From: Symsagittifera roscoffensis
Taxonomy: Eukaryota > Xenacoelomorpha > Acoela > Convolutidae
Assembly (NCBI RefSeq): GCF_963678635.1
Contig: NC_087065.1
Coordinates: forward strand, 31,686,252 to 31,750,251
DNA length: 64,000 bases
Reading direction: 5' to 3'
The translations under genes and the position numbers were made by a program. Position 1 is the stretch's first letter. The number at the start of each line of letters is the position of its first letter. The notes under the pieces were generated by a model. It saw nothing but the letters and a program-made list of their open reading frames with translations. It searched no databases and had not been told where the DNA came from. Shown one piece after another: positions 24,662 to 38,619 of the stretch.

Positions 24662-27600
24662 AGACCTGAATTCAAACATTGGTAAATGCAATCGAACCAA
24701 TAAAAATTTTAAGCAAAGATGCTTTTCTTCAAATAGAATAATTTTTTTGCTCAAAACAATGAAACCTATCAAATCTTACCAAAATTGTGCATTATTTGAC
24801 TTGATGTCTATGAATTTAACCTGGAAGGCCGAAGTAGGTACTCTAATTTTAGAACAGTACTCATTTCAGAACGTTTCATAGACCAAATCAGTTTGCTAAA
24901 ACTTCATGTTTTTCTGAGCGAACTTTGAAACTATGAAAGGAATCGAAACAAAAATATAAGAAAAACTTCAATTTTAATTGCTTCCATAGAGAACCGATAA
25001 TTTTTTTGCGGGAAAGCTCGGCCAAAAACGTAACCTCAAGTTTTTTGAAATTCCATTGATTGATTAGTTTCAATTGAAAAACGTATAATATTGGCCAACC
25101 GACTTTCTTCTTGAAACAACTTGTTGTTTTTCAAACTTTGGTTGATTGACTAGTTTGCTTAGACAAATTTCAATTGTTTGCATGCCAAATTGTTCTCAAA
25201 AAATTTTGATTTAAAAATTATTTAGTGAGTTATAAACGGGATTTAGGTAGAAATCACTTTTTGTGCTCACCGAGTTCAGTTGGTGTAGCCACGCACTCAG
25301 ACCATATTGGAGTTATATTCCAACGGCGTAACCACTCGGCCACCCTGTCTGAAGGCAATCATTGATTAGGTGAATCGAACCCAAAAAAATGAAGCAAAGT
25401 TGCTTCGCTTCAGATAGAATAATTATTAGCTCAGGACAAAAAAACGTATCAAATCAAGCCATTTTTCGATCAAACTAGACTTGACGTTGGGTATATGAAA
25501 TAAATTGATGAAATAAGCTTACTAGTCTTAGAACAGGGCTAGTGCTAATCTTTTCATAGACCAAATCGTTTCGCTAAAAAGTCCAGTTTTTCGCAGCCAC
25601 CTGTTAGAGGTTTGAAACTATCAAACGATGCGAAACAAAAAATTAAGGAAAACCTAATTCTATATTGCTTCCGCTGAAAAACGATTGTTTTTTGTGGAAA
25701 AACTCGGCCAAAAAAGTTACCTGAAGTTTCTCAAAATTCCATACCTTGAATGGTTTCAACAGAAAAACGTACAACATTGGCCATCCGATTTTCTTCATGA
25801 ACAAACTTAAAATTCTTCAACATTTGGTTGCTTGACTACTCTGCTTAGACAAAACTCGCAGACTCGGTTTGTTTCAATATAAAAACGGAAAATAAATGGC
25901 CATTTGATTTGCTTGTTGAGATAAATTTTTCTAAGTTTGCTTGCTCGATTAGTCTGCTCAGACAAATTTCAATTGGTTGCATTTCAATTTGTGCTGTGAA
26001 ATTTTGTGATCTGTAAACTTTTTTGGTGAGTTGTTAACAAAATTAGGTAAATATTAGTTTTTGTGGGTACCTACTTCAGCTCAGGTGTTTTAGAAAACTA
26101 ATCGACAGGGATGGTATTCAAACCCACGCACGCAGAACATATTGGATTAGCATTTCAATGCCTTAACCTCTCCGCCAACCTGTAAGACCTGAATTCAAAC
26201 ATTGGTAAATGCAATCGAACCAATAAAAATTTTAATCAAAGATGCTTTTCTTCAAATAGAATAATTTTTTTGCTCAAAACAATGAAACCTATCAACTCTT
26301 ACCAAAATTGTGCATAATTTGACTTTGACTTATGAATTTAACCTGGAAGGCTGAAGTAAGTACTCTAATTTTAGAACAGTACTCATTTCAGAACGTTTCA
26401 TAGACCAAATCAGTTCGCTAAAACTTCATGTTTTTCTGAGTGAGCTTTGAAACAATGAAATGAATCGAAAAAATCATATAAGAAAAACTTCAATTTTAAT
26501 TGCTTCCATAGAAAACCGATAAATTTTTTGCGGGAAAGCTCGGCCAAAAATTTAACCTCAATGTATTTGAAATTTAATGATGATTTTGGCAATTTAGCCC
26601 TAGAACAGGGCCAGTTCAAATTGTTATTTGAACCAAATCGTGCAACAAGACAAAATTAGAAACATTTTTTAGTCTTCCTAGACAAATTAGGTAAATATCA
26701 GTTTTGTGCTTACAGAATTCAGTTCAGATGTTTTAAAAAAATAATCGACGGGGATGGGATTCGGACCCACGCACGCAGAACATATTGAATATCCTTTCAA
26801 CCCCTTAACCCCTCGGGCAACCTGAAACACCAGAAGTCAATTTTTGGTAAAATTAATCGAACCAATAAAAAATTAAAGCAAAGTTGCTTCGCTTCAAATA
26901 GAATAGTTTTTTTCGCTCAAAACAAAAAACTTATCAAATCAAGCCATTGTTCGATCAAAAATAGACTTTACGTCTGTGTATAGAAAAAATAACGACGAAA
27001 TAAAGACTCTAGTCTTAGATCAGGATTAGGGCAAATCTTCTTAAAAACCAAATCATTTCGCTAAATTTTGAAGGTTTTTAAGCAACCTGTTAGAGCTTTA
27101 AAACTATTAAACGAAGCGAAACAAAAAATTGAGGAAAACCTAATTTTTATTGCTTCCGTTGAAAAACTTGGCCAAAAAAGTAACCTGAATTTTTTCAAAA
27201 TCCATGCCTTAAATGTTTTCAATAGAAAAACGTATAACCTTGGCCATCCGATTTTCTTCATGAACAAACTTAAAAATTGTTTCTGTTTGGTTGCTTGACT
27301 AGTCTGCTTAGATAAACTTCAAGGATTTTCGAGCCGATCCTCTTCCAAACTTTCGTGATCTGACAAATTTTTGGGAGAGTTATTAACAAAATTAAGAAAA
27401 TATCAGTTTTTGTGCTTATTGAATTCATTTCGAAGTGTTTTTAAAAACTAATCGACAGGGATGGGCTTCGGAACCACGCACGCAGAACATATTGAGTAGC
27501 ATTTCAACCATTTAACCTCTCGGGAAACCTGTAGGACTAGAAGTCATTTTTTGGTAAAATAATTTGAACCAATAAAAATTAAGCAAAGTTGCTTCGCTTC

Positions 27601-30600
27601 GAATTGAACAATTTTTTTGTTCAAATTAGAAAAAAACTTATCAAATCAAGCCATTGTTCGATCGAAAATAAACTTGACGTCTGTGTATAGAAGATATCAT
27701 GACGAAATAATCACTCTAGACTTAGAACAGGTTTAGTGTAAATCTTTTTATAGACCAAATTGTTTCGCTTAAATTTCAAGTTTTTCTGAGCAACCTGTTA
27801 GAGCTTTGAAACTATCAAAGGAAGCAAAACAAAAAATTAGGGGAAACCTGATTTTGAATAGCATCCATTGAAAAACGATAGTTTTTTTGTGGAAAAACGG
27901 CCAAAAAAGTATCCTGAATTTTTTCAAAACTCCATGCCTTGAATGGTTTCAAAAGAAAAACGTATAACATTGGTCATCCGATTTTCTTCATGAACAATCT
28001 TCATGAACAATTTTTCAACGTTTGTTTAAATGACTAGTCTGCTTAGACGAACTTCAAGGGTTTGCGAGCCAATTCTTACTTCAAAATTTTGTGATCTGAC
28101 AAATTTTTTGGTGAGTTTTTTTAAAAATTTGGGTGAACATCATTTTTTGTGTCTACCGAATTCAGTTCAGGTGCTTTAAAAAAATTACTGGACAGGAATG
28201 GGTTTCGAAACCACACAAGCAAAACATATTGGAAAGCACTTCAACCCCTTAACCCCTCGGGCAACTTGGAAGACCAGAAGTCAATTTTCGATAAAATGAA
28301 TCGAACCAATAAAAAAAGAAAGCAAAGTTGCTTCGCTTCAAATAGAATAGTTTTTTTTTTGCTCAAAACAAAAAAACGTATGAAATCAAGCCATTGTTCG
28401 ATGAAAAGTAGGCTTGACGTCTGTGTGTAGAAAATAAAATGACGAAATAAGCACTCTTGTCCTAGAACATGACTAGTGCAAATCTTCTTATAGACCAAAC
28501 TGTTTCACTAAAATTTCAAGTTTTTCTAAGCACCCTGTTAGAGCTTTGAAACTATCAAATGTAGCAAAACAAAAATTAAATAAAACCTAATTTTTTTTGC
28601 ATCCGTTGAAAAACGTTAGTTGTTTGTGGAAAAACTCGGCCAAAAAAGTAACCTGAAGCTTTTCAAAGTCCATGCCTTGAATGGTTTCAATAGAAAAACG
28701 TATAACCTTGGCCATCCGATTTTCTTCATGAACAATCTTAAAATTTTTCTACGTTTGTTTGCTTGACTAGTCTGCTTAGACGATTTTCATGGGTTTGCGA
28801 GCCAATTCCTACTCAAAATTTTGTGATCTGACAAATTTTTGGTAAAATGAATCGAACCAATAAAAGTTAAAGCAAAGTTGCTTCGCTTCAAATAGAATAG
28901 TTTTTTTTTGCTCAAAACAAAAAACTTATCAAATCAAGCCATTGTTCGATCAAAAATAGACTTGAAGTCTGTGTATAGAAAAAATAACGACGAAATAAGC
29001 ACTCTAGTCTTAGAACAAGACTAGTGCAAATCTTCTTAAAGACCAAATCATTTCGCTAAATTTTCAAGGTTTTTTAAACAACCTGTTAGAGCTTTAAAAC
29101 TATCAAACGAAGCGAAACAAAAAGTTATGAATAATTAATTTGCTCAAATTAGAAAAAAAACTTATCAAATCAAGCCATTGTTCGATCGAAAATAAACTTG
29201 ACGTTTGTGTATAGAAGATCTTATGACGAAATAAGCACTCTAGTCTTAGAACAGGACTAGTGTAAATCTTTTCATAGACCAAATCGTTTCGCTAAAAAGT
29301 CCAGTTTTTCGCAGCCACCTGTTAGAGGTTTGAAACTATCAAACGATGCGAAACAAAAAATTAAGGAAAACCTAATTCTATATTGCTTCCGCTGAAAAAC
29401 GATAGTTTTTTGTGAAAAAAACGGCCAACAAATTATCGTGAACGTTTTCAAAACTCCATGCTTGAATGGTTTCAATAGAAAAACGTATAACATTGGCCAT
29501 CCGATTTTCTTCATAAACAATCTTAAAAGATTTCAACGCTTGTTTGGTTGACTAGTCTGCTTAGACGAACTTCAAGGGTTTGCGAGCTGATTCTTACTTT
29601 AAAACTTCGTGATCTGACAAATTTTTTGGTGATTTTTTTTACAAATTTAGGTGAACATCATTTTTTGTGCCTACCGAATTCAGTTCAGGTGTTTTTAAAA
29701 AAATTGCTGGACAGGAATGGGTTTCGAAACCACGCACGCAGAAAATATTGGAAAGCACTTCAACCCCTTAACCTCTCGGGCAACTTGGAAGACCAGAAGT
29801 CAATTTTCGATAAAAATGAATCGAACCAATAAAAAAAAGAAAGCAAAAGTGCTTCGCTTCAAATATAATAGTTTTTTTTGCTCATAACAAAAAAACGTAT
29901 CAAATCAAGCCATTGTTCGATGAAAAGTAGACTTGACGTCTGTCTGTAGAAAATACAATGACGAAATAAGCACTCTTGTCTTAGAACATGACTAGTGCAA
30001 ATCTTCATATAGACCAAACCGTTTCGCTAAAGTTTCAAGTTTTTCTAAGCACCCTGTTAGAGCTTTGAAACTATCAAACGTAGCGAAAAAAATTTAGGGA
30101 AAACCTTTTTTTTGCTTCCGTTGAAAAGTGTTAGTTGTTTTTGGAAAAACTCTGCCAAAAAAGTAACCTGAAGCTTTCCAAAGTCCATGCCTTGAAAGGT
30201 TTCAATAGAAAAACGTATAACCTTGGCCTTACGATTTTCTTCATGAACAAACTTTAAAGTTTCCAACGTTTGGTTGCTTGACTTGTCTGCTTAGACGAAT
30301 TTCAAGGATTTTCGAGCCGATCCTCTTCCAGTTTTTCGTGATCTGACAAATTTTTGGGTGAATTATTTACAAAATTAGGAAAATATCAGTTTTTGTGCTT
30401 ACCGAATTCATTTCAGGTGTTTTTAAAAACTAATCGACAGGGATGGGCTTCGGAACCACGCACGCAGAACATATTGAATAGGATTTCAACCCCTTAGCCT
30501 CTCGGGAAACTTGTAGGACCAGAAGTCATTTTTTAGTAAAACGAATTGAACCAATAAAAAATTAAGCAAAGTTGCTTTGCTTCAAAATGAATAATTAATT

Positions 30601-32077
30601 TGCTCAAATTAGAAAAAAACTTATCAAATCAAGCCATTGTTCGATCGAAAATAAACTTGACGTTTGTGTATAGAAGATCTAATGACGAAATAAGCACTCT
30701 AGTCTTAGAACAGGACTAGTGTAAATCTTTTTATAGACCAAATCGTTTCGCTTAAATTTCAAGTTTTTCTGAGCAACCTGTTAGAGCTTTGAAACTATCA
30801 AACAAAGCAAAACAAAAAATTAGGTGAAACCTGATTTTGAATTGCATCCAATAAAAAACGATAGTTTTTTGTGAAAAAAAACGGCCAAAAAATTATCCTG
30901 AAGTTTTTCAAAACTCCATGCTTGAATGGTTTCAATAGAAAAACGTATAACATTGGCCATCCGATTTTCTTCATGAACAATCTTAAAAGTTTTCAACGCT
31001 TGTTTGTTTGACTAGTCTGCTTAGACGAACTTCAAGGGTTTGCGAGCCGATTCTTTCTTCAAAACTTTGTGATCTGACAAATTTTTTGGTGATTTTTTTT
31101 ACAAATTTAGGTGACCATCATTTTTTGTGCCTACTGAATTCAGTTCAGGTGTTTTTAAAAAAATTACTGGACAGGAATGGATTTCGAAACCACGCACGCA
31201 GAACATATTGGAAAGCACTTAAACCCCTTAACCTCGCGGGCAACTTGGAAGACCAGAAGTCAATTTTCGATAAAATGAATTGAACCAATAAAAAAAGAAA
31301 ACAAAAGTGCTTCGCTTCAAATAGAATAGTTTTTTTTTGCTCAAAACAAAAAAACGTATCAAATCAAGCCATTGTTCGATAAAAAGTAGACTTGACGTCT
31401 GTGTGTAGAAAAAATAACGACGAAATAAGCACTCTAGTCTTAGAACAAGACTAGTGCAAATCTTCTTAAAGACCAAATCATTTCGCTAAATTTTCAAGGT
31501 TTTTTAAACAACCTGTTAGAGCTTTAAAACTATCAAACGAAGCGAAACAAAAAGTTAGGGAAAACCTGATTTTTATTGCTTCGATGAAAAGTAGACTTGA
31601 CGTCTGTGTGTATATAAAATAAAATGACGAAATAAGCACTCTTGTCTTAGAACATGACTAGTGCAAATCTTCTTATAGACCAAACTGTTTCGCTTAAGTT
31701 TCAAGTTTTTCTAAGCACCCTGTTAGAGCTTTGAAACTATCAAACGTAGCGAAACAAAAATTAAGGAAAACCTTTTTTTTTGCTTCCGTTGAAAAATGTT
31801 AGTTGTTTGTGGAAAAACTCGGCCAAAAAAGTAACCTGAAGCTTTTCAAAGTCCATGCCTTGAATGGTTTCAATAGAAAAACGTATAACCTTGGCCATAC
31901 GATTTTCTTCATGAACAAACTTTTAAGTTTCCAACGTTTGGTTGCTTGACTTGTCTGCCTAGACGAACTTCAGTGGTCTGCGAGCCAATTTTTTATTCAA
32001 CTTTTTGTGATCTGACAAATTTTTGGGTGAGTTATTAACAAAAATAGGTAAATATCAGTTCTTGTGCTCACCGAATT

Positions 32078-32231
32078 CGGAAGCAATATAAAATTAGGTT
32101 TTCCATATTTTTATTTTTCGCATCGTTTGATAGTTTCAAAGCTCTAACATGTTGCTTAGAAAAACTGGAAATTTTAGCGAATTGATTTGGTCTATAAAAA
32201 AATTTGCACCAGTCCTGTTCTAAGACTAGTG
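32078..32231. repeat. Inverted satellite fragment inside the array
   Basis: About 150 bp here run opposite to every other unit. 'ggaagcaatataaaattagg', 'tttgatagtttcaaagctct', 'gcttagaaaaactgg' and 'ttctaagactagtg' are reverse complements of the usual motifs. The fragment carries the 'acatg' variant (usual form acctg) otherwise seen in the units near 33.32 and 33.87 kb, which suggests its source. Directly after it the array resumes with a second copy of the 'ttgcttgacttgtctgc' segment found at about 31,940. Confidence 0.85.
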
Positions 32232-34380
32232 GTTGCTTGACTTGTCTGCTTAGACGAACTTCAGTGGTTTGCGAGCCAATTTTTGATTCAACTTTTCAGC
32301 TTCCGAATTTTATAAAGGACGGGATTCGGACCCACGCACGCAGAACATTTTGATTAGCACTTCAATCCCTTAATCTCTCGGGAAACCTGTAAGACCAGAA
32401 GTAGTTTTTTGGTAAAATGAATTGAACCAAAAAAAATAAAGGAAAGTTGCTTCGCTTCAAATTGAATAACTTTTTTGCTCAAAACAAAAAAACGTATCAA
32501 ATCAAGCCATTGTTTGATCGAAAATAAACTTGACGTCTGTGTATAGAAAATATAACGACGAAATAAGCACTCTAGTCTTAGAACAGGACTAGTGCAAATC
32601 TCTTTATAGACCAAGTCGTTTCGCTAAAATTTCAAGTTTTTCTGAGCAACCTGTTAGAGCTTTGAAACTATCAAACGAAGCAGAACAAAAAAATAAGGGG
32701 AAACCTGATTTTGAATTGCTTCCAATGAAAAACGATAGTTTTTTATGGAAAAACGGTCAAAAAATAACCTGAAGTTTTTCAAATTTCCATGCTTTGAATG
32801 GTTTCAATTGAAAAACGTATAACATTGGCCATCCGATTTTCTTTATGAACAAACTGAATTTTTTCAACGTTTACTTGCTTGAATAATCTGCTTATATGAA
32901 TTCCAATAGTTTGCGAGACAATTTTTTCACCAATTTTTTGTGATTTGACAAATTTTTTGGTGAGTTATTAAGAAAATTAGGTAAATATCAGTTTTTGTGC
33001 TTACCGAACAGTATTCAGTGTTTTTAAAAACTAATCGACAGGGATGAATTTTGAAACCACGCACGCAGAACATATTGATTAACACTTCACCGCATTCACC
33101 TCGCGGCCAGCCTGTACGACCAGAGTGCAATCATTGGAAAATTGAATCGAACCAATAAAAAAAATAAGCAAATCAAGCCATTGCTCGATCAAAAACGGAC
33201 TGGATGTCTGTGTATATAAAATGTAATGACAAAGTTAGCACACTAGTCTTAGAACAGGACTGGTGCAATTTTTTTTTATAGACCAAATCAATTCGCTAAA
33301 ATTTCCAGTTTTTCTAAGCAACATGTTAGAGCTTTGAAACTATCAAACGATGCGAAACAAAAAATTCGGGAAAAACCTAACTCTATATTGCTTCCGTTGT
33401 GAAACGATAGTTAATTGTGGAAAAACTCGGCCAAAAAAGTAACCTCAAGTTTTTCAAAGTCCATGCCTTGAATGGTTTCAATAGAAAAACGAATAACCTT
33501 GGCCATCCGATTTTCTTCATGAACAATCTTAAAATTTTTCTACGTTTGTTTGCTTTACTAGTCTGCTTAGACGAACTTCATGGGTTTGCGAGCCGATTCC
33601 TACTTCAAAATTTTGTGATCTGACAAATTTTTGGTAAAATGAATCGAACCAATAAAAGTTAAAGCAAAGTTGCTTCGCTTCGAATAGAATAGTTTTTTTT
33701 GCTCAAAACAAAAAACTTATCAAATCAAGCCATTGTTCGATCAAAAATAGACTTGAAGTCTGTGTATAGAAAAAATAACGACGAAATAAGCACACTAGTC
33801 TTAGAACAGGACTGGTGCAAATTTTTTTTATAGACCAAATCAATTCGCTAAAATTTCCAGTTTTTCTAAGCAACATGTTAGAGCTTTGAAACTATCAAAC
33901 GATGCGAAACAAAAAATTCGGGAAAAACCTAACTCTATATTGCTTCCGTTGTGAAACGATAGTTAATTGTGGAAAAACTCGGCCAAAAAAGTAACCTCAA
34001 GTTTTTCAAAGTCCATGCCTTGAATGGTTTCAATAGAAAAACGTATAACATTGGCCATCCGATTTTCTTCATGAACAAACTTAAAGTTTTTCAATGTTTG
34101 GTTGCTTGACTAGTCTGCTTAGACAAACTTCAAGGGTTTGCGAGCCGATTCTTTCAACAACTTTTTGTGATCTGACAAATTTTTTGGTGAGTTATTATGG
34201 AAATTAGGTAAATATTAGTTTTGTGCTTACCGAACTCAATCCAGGTGTTTTTAAAAACTAATCGACAGGGATGCATTTCAAACCCAAGCACGCAGAACAA
34301 ATTGATTAACACTTCACCGCCTTCACCTCGCGGCCAGCGTGTAAGATCAGAGGTCAATCATTGGTACATTGAATCGAATC

Positions 34381-35710
34381 AATAAAAAATTAAAGCAATT
34401 CAAGCCATTGCTCGATCAAAAACGGACTTGATGTCTGTGTATAAAAAATGTAATGACGAAGTTAGCACACTAGTCTTAGAACAGGACTGGTGGAAATCTT
34501 TTTATAGACCGAATCGTTTTGCTAAAACTTCCATTTTTTCTAAGCAACCTGTTAGAGCTTTAAAACTATCAACCAATGCGAAACAAAAAATTAAGGAAAA
34601 CCTAACTTTATATTGCTTCCGTTGTGAAACGATAGTTGTTTGTGGAAAAACTCAGCCAAAAAAGTGACCTCCAGTTTTTCAAAACTCCGTGCCTTGAATG
34701 GTTTCAATAGGAAAACGTATAACATTGGCCATCCGATTTTCTTCATGAACAAACTTAAAGTTTTTCAATGTTTGGTTGCTTAACTAGTCTGCTTAGACCA
34801 ACTTCAAGGGTTTGCGAGCCGATTCTTTCAACAAATTTTTGTGATCTGACAAATTTTTTGGGGAGTTATTATGAAAATTATGTAAATACTAGTTTTGTGC
34901 TTACCGAACTCAACTCAGGTGTTCTTAAAAACTAATCGACAGGGATGAATTTCAAACCCATGCACGCAGAACAAATTGATTAACACTTCACCGCCTTCAC
35001 CTCGCGGCCAGCCTGTAAGATCAGAGGTCAATGATTGGTACATTGAATCGAATCAATAAAAAATTAAAGCAATTCAAGCCATTGCTCGATCAAAAACGGA
35101 CTTGATGTCTGTGTATAAAAAATGTAATGACGAAGTTAGCACACTAGTCTTAGAACAGGACTGGTGGAAATCTTTTTATAGACCGAATCGTTTTGCTAAA
35201 ACTTCCATTTTTTCTAAGCAACCTGTTAGAGCTTTAAAACTATCAACCAATGCGAAACAAAAAATTAAGGAAAACCTAACTTTATATTGCTTCCGTTGTG
35301 AAACGATAGTTGTTTGTGGAAAAACTCAGCCAAAAAAGTGACCTCCAGTTTTTCAAAACTCCGTGCCTTGAATGGTTTCAATAGGAAAACGTATAACATT
35401 GGCCATCCGATTTTCTTCATGAACAAACTTAAAGTTTTTCAATGTTTGGTTGCTTAACTAGTCTGCTTAGACCAACTTCAAGGGTTTGCGAGCCGATTCT
35501 TTCAACAAATTTTTGTGATCTGACAAATTTTTTGGGGAGTTATTATGAAAATTATGTAAATACTAGTTTTGTGCTTACCGAACTCAACTCAGGTGTTCTT
35601 AAAAACTAATCGACAGGGATGAATTTCAAACCCATGCACGCAGAACAAATTGATTAACACTTCACCGCCTTCACCTCGCGGCCAGCCTGTAAGATCAGAG
35701 GTCAATGATT
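34381..35710. repeat. Tandem pair of apparently identical tRNA-satellite units
   Basis: Bases from 34,381 recur from 35,055 (offset 674). I found no difference over about 650 bases, including the incidental 79-codon frames at 34,428 and 35,102. The next unit at +674 has many substitutions. This is the youngest duplication I can see in the array. Confidence 0.9.
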
Positions 35711-38619
35711 GGTAAATTGAATCGATTCAATAAAAAATTAAAGCAATTCAAGCCATTGATCGATCAAAAACGGACTTGATGTCTGTGTATATAAAATGTA
35801 ATGACGAAGTTAGTACACTAGTCTTAGAACGGGACTGGTGGAAAATTTTTTATAGACCGAATCGTTTTGCTAAAATTTCCAATTTTTCTAAGCAACCTGT
35901 TAGAGCTTTGAAACTATCAACCGATGCGAAACATAAAATTAAGGAAAACCTAATTTTATGTTGCTTCCGTTGTGAAACGATAGTTAATTGTGGAAAAACT
36001 CGGCCAAAAAAGTAACCTCAAGTTTTTCAAAAATCAGTGCCTTGAATGGTTTTAATAGCAAAATGTATTACATTTGCCATCCAATTTTTTTCATGAACAA
36101 ACTTGAAATTTTTCAACGTTTGGTTGCTTGACTATTCTGCTTAGACGAGCTTCAATGTTTTGCGTGCCGATTTTTTCTCCAATTTTTTGTGACTTGAAGA
36201 GTTTTTTGGTGAGTTATTAACAAAATTAGATAAACATCAGTTTTTGTGCCTACCGAATTCAGTTCAGGTGTTTGTAAAAAATTACTCGTCAGGGATGAGT
36301 TTCGAACCCACGCACGCAGAACATATTGATTTACAATTCACCGCCTTCACCTAGCTGCCAGCCTGTAAGACCAGAGGTCAATCATTGGTAAATTGAATCG
36401 AACCAATAAAAAATTTAAAGCAATTCAAGCCATTGCTCGATCAAAATCGGACTTGATGTCTGTGTATATAAAATGTAATGACGAAGTTAGTACACTAGTC
36501 TTAGAACAGGACTGGTGGAATTCTTTTTATAGACGGAATCGTTTTGCTAAAATTTTCAATTTTTCTAAGCAACCTGTTAGAGCTTTGAAACTATCAACCG
36601 ATGCGAAGCAAAAAATTAAGGAAAACCTAACTTTATATCGCTTCCGTTGTGAAACGATAGTTGTTTGTGGAAAAACTCGGCCCATAAAGTATTCTCAAGT
36701 TTTCCAAAAATCCTTGTCTTGGATGGTTTGAATAGCAAAACGTATTACATTTGCCATCCAATTTTTTTCATGAACAAACTTGAAATTTTTCAACGTTTGG
36801 TTGCTTGACTATTCTGCTTAGACGAACTTCAATGTTTTGCGTGCCGATTCTTTCTCCTATTTTTTGTGACCTGACAAGTTTTTTGGTGAGTTATTAACAA
36901 AGTTAGGTAAACATCAGTTTTTGTGTTTACCGATTTCAGTTCAGGTATTTGTGAAAAATTACTCGTCAGGGATGAGTTTCGAACCCAAGCACGCAGAACA
37001 TACTGATTAACACTTCACCGCCTTCACCTCGCTGCCAGCCTGTAAAACCAGAGGTCAATCATTAGTAAATTGAATCGAACCAATAAAAAATTAAAGCAAT
37101 TCAAGCCATTGCTCGATCAAAAATGGACTTGATGTCTGTGTATATAAAATGTAATGACGAAGTTAGCACACTAGTCTTAGAATAGGACTGGTGGAAATCT
37201 TTTTATAGACCGAATCGTTTTACTAACACTTGCAATTTTTCTAAGCAACCTGTTAGAGCTTTGAAACTATCAACCGATGCGAAACAAAAAATTAAGGAAA
37301 ACCTACTTTTATATTGCTTCCGTTGTGAAACGATAATTTTTCGTGGAAAAACTGGCCAAAAAAGTAACCTCAAGTTTTTCAAAATCCGGGCCTCGAATGG
37401 TTTTAATAGCAAAACGTATTACATTAGCCATCCAATTTTTTTCATGAACAAACTTGAAATTTTTCAACGTTTGGTTGCTTGACTATTCAGCTTAGACGAA
37501 CTTCAATGTTTTGCGTGCCGATTCTTTCGCCAATTTTTTGTGACCAGACAAGTTTTTTGGTGAGTTACTAACAAAATTAGGTAAACATCAGTTTTTGTGC
37601 CTACCGAATTCAGTTCAGGTGTTCATAAAAAAAGTACTCGTCAGGGATGAGCTTCGAACTCACGCACGCAGAGCATATTGATTAACAGTTCACCGCCTTC
37701 ACCTCGCGGCCAGCCTGTAAGATCAGAGGTCAATCATTGGTAAATTGAATCGAACCAATAAAAAATTAAAGCAATTCAAGCCATTGCTCGATCAAAAACA
37801 GACTTGATGTCTGTGTATATAAAAGTATTAACGAAGTTAGCACACTAGTCTTAGAATAGGACTGGTGGAAATCTTTTTATAGACCGAATCGTTTTACTAA
37901 CACTTCCAATTTTTCTAAGCAACCTGTTAGATTTTTGAAACTATCAACCGATGCGAAACAAAAAATTAAGGAAAAACTAACTTTATATTGCTTCCGTTGT
38001 GAAACGATAGTTGTATGAGGAAAACTAGGCCAAAAAAATAACCTCAAGTTTTTCAAAATTTCGTGCCTTGAATGGTTTTATTGGCAAATGTATTACATTG
38101 GCCATCCAACTTTTTTCATGAACAAACTTGAAATTTTTCTATGTTTGGTTGCTTGACTATTCTGCTTAGATGAACCTCAATGTTTTGCGTGCCGATTCTT
38201 TCTCCATTTTTTTGTGACCTGACAAGTTTTTTGGTGAGTTATTAACAAAATTAGATAAACATCAGTTTTTGTCTCTACCGAACTCAGTTCAGGTGTTTGT
38301 AAAAAATTACTCGTCAGGGATGAATTTCGAACCCACGCACTCAGAACATATTGATTAACACTTCATCGCCTTCAACTCGCTGCCAGCCAGTAAGACTTGA
38401 AGTCAATCATTGGTAAATTGAATCGAACCAATAAAAAATTAAAGCAAATCAAGCCATTGCTCGATCAATAACGGACTTGATGTCTGTGTATATAAAATGT
38501 AATGACGAAGTTAGCACACTAGTCTTAGAACAGGACTAGTGCAAATATTTTTATAGACCAAATCAATTCGCTAACCTTTCCTGTTTTTCTAAGCAACCTG
38601 TTAAAGCTTTGAAACTATC

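Noticed and set aside
34428-36731. Repeated 79-112 codon plus-strand frames in the tRNA satellite as genes
   Set aside because: They begin and end with the repeat unit, vary by frame-breaking indels in other units, and are overlapped by equally long frames on the other strand.
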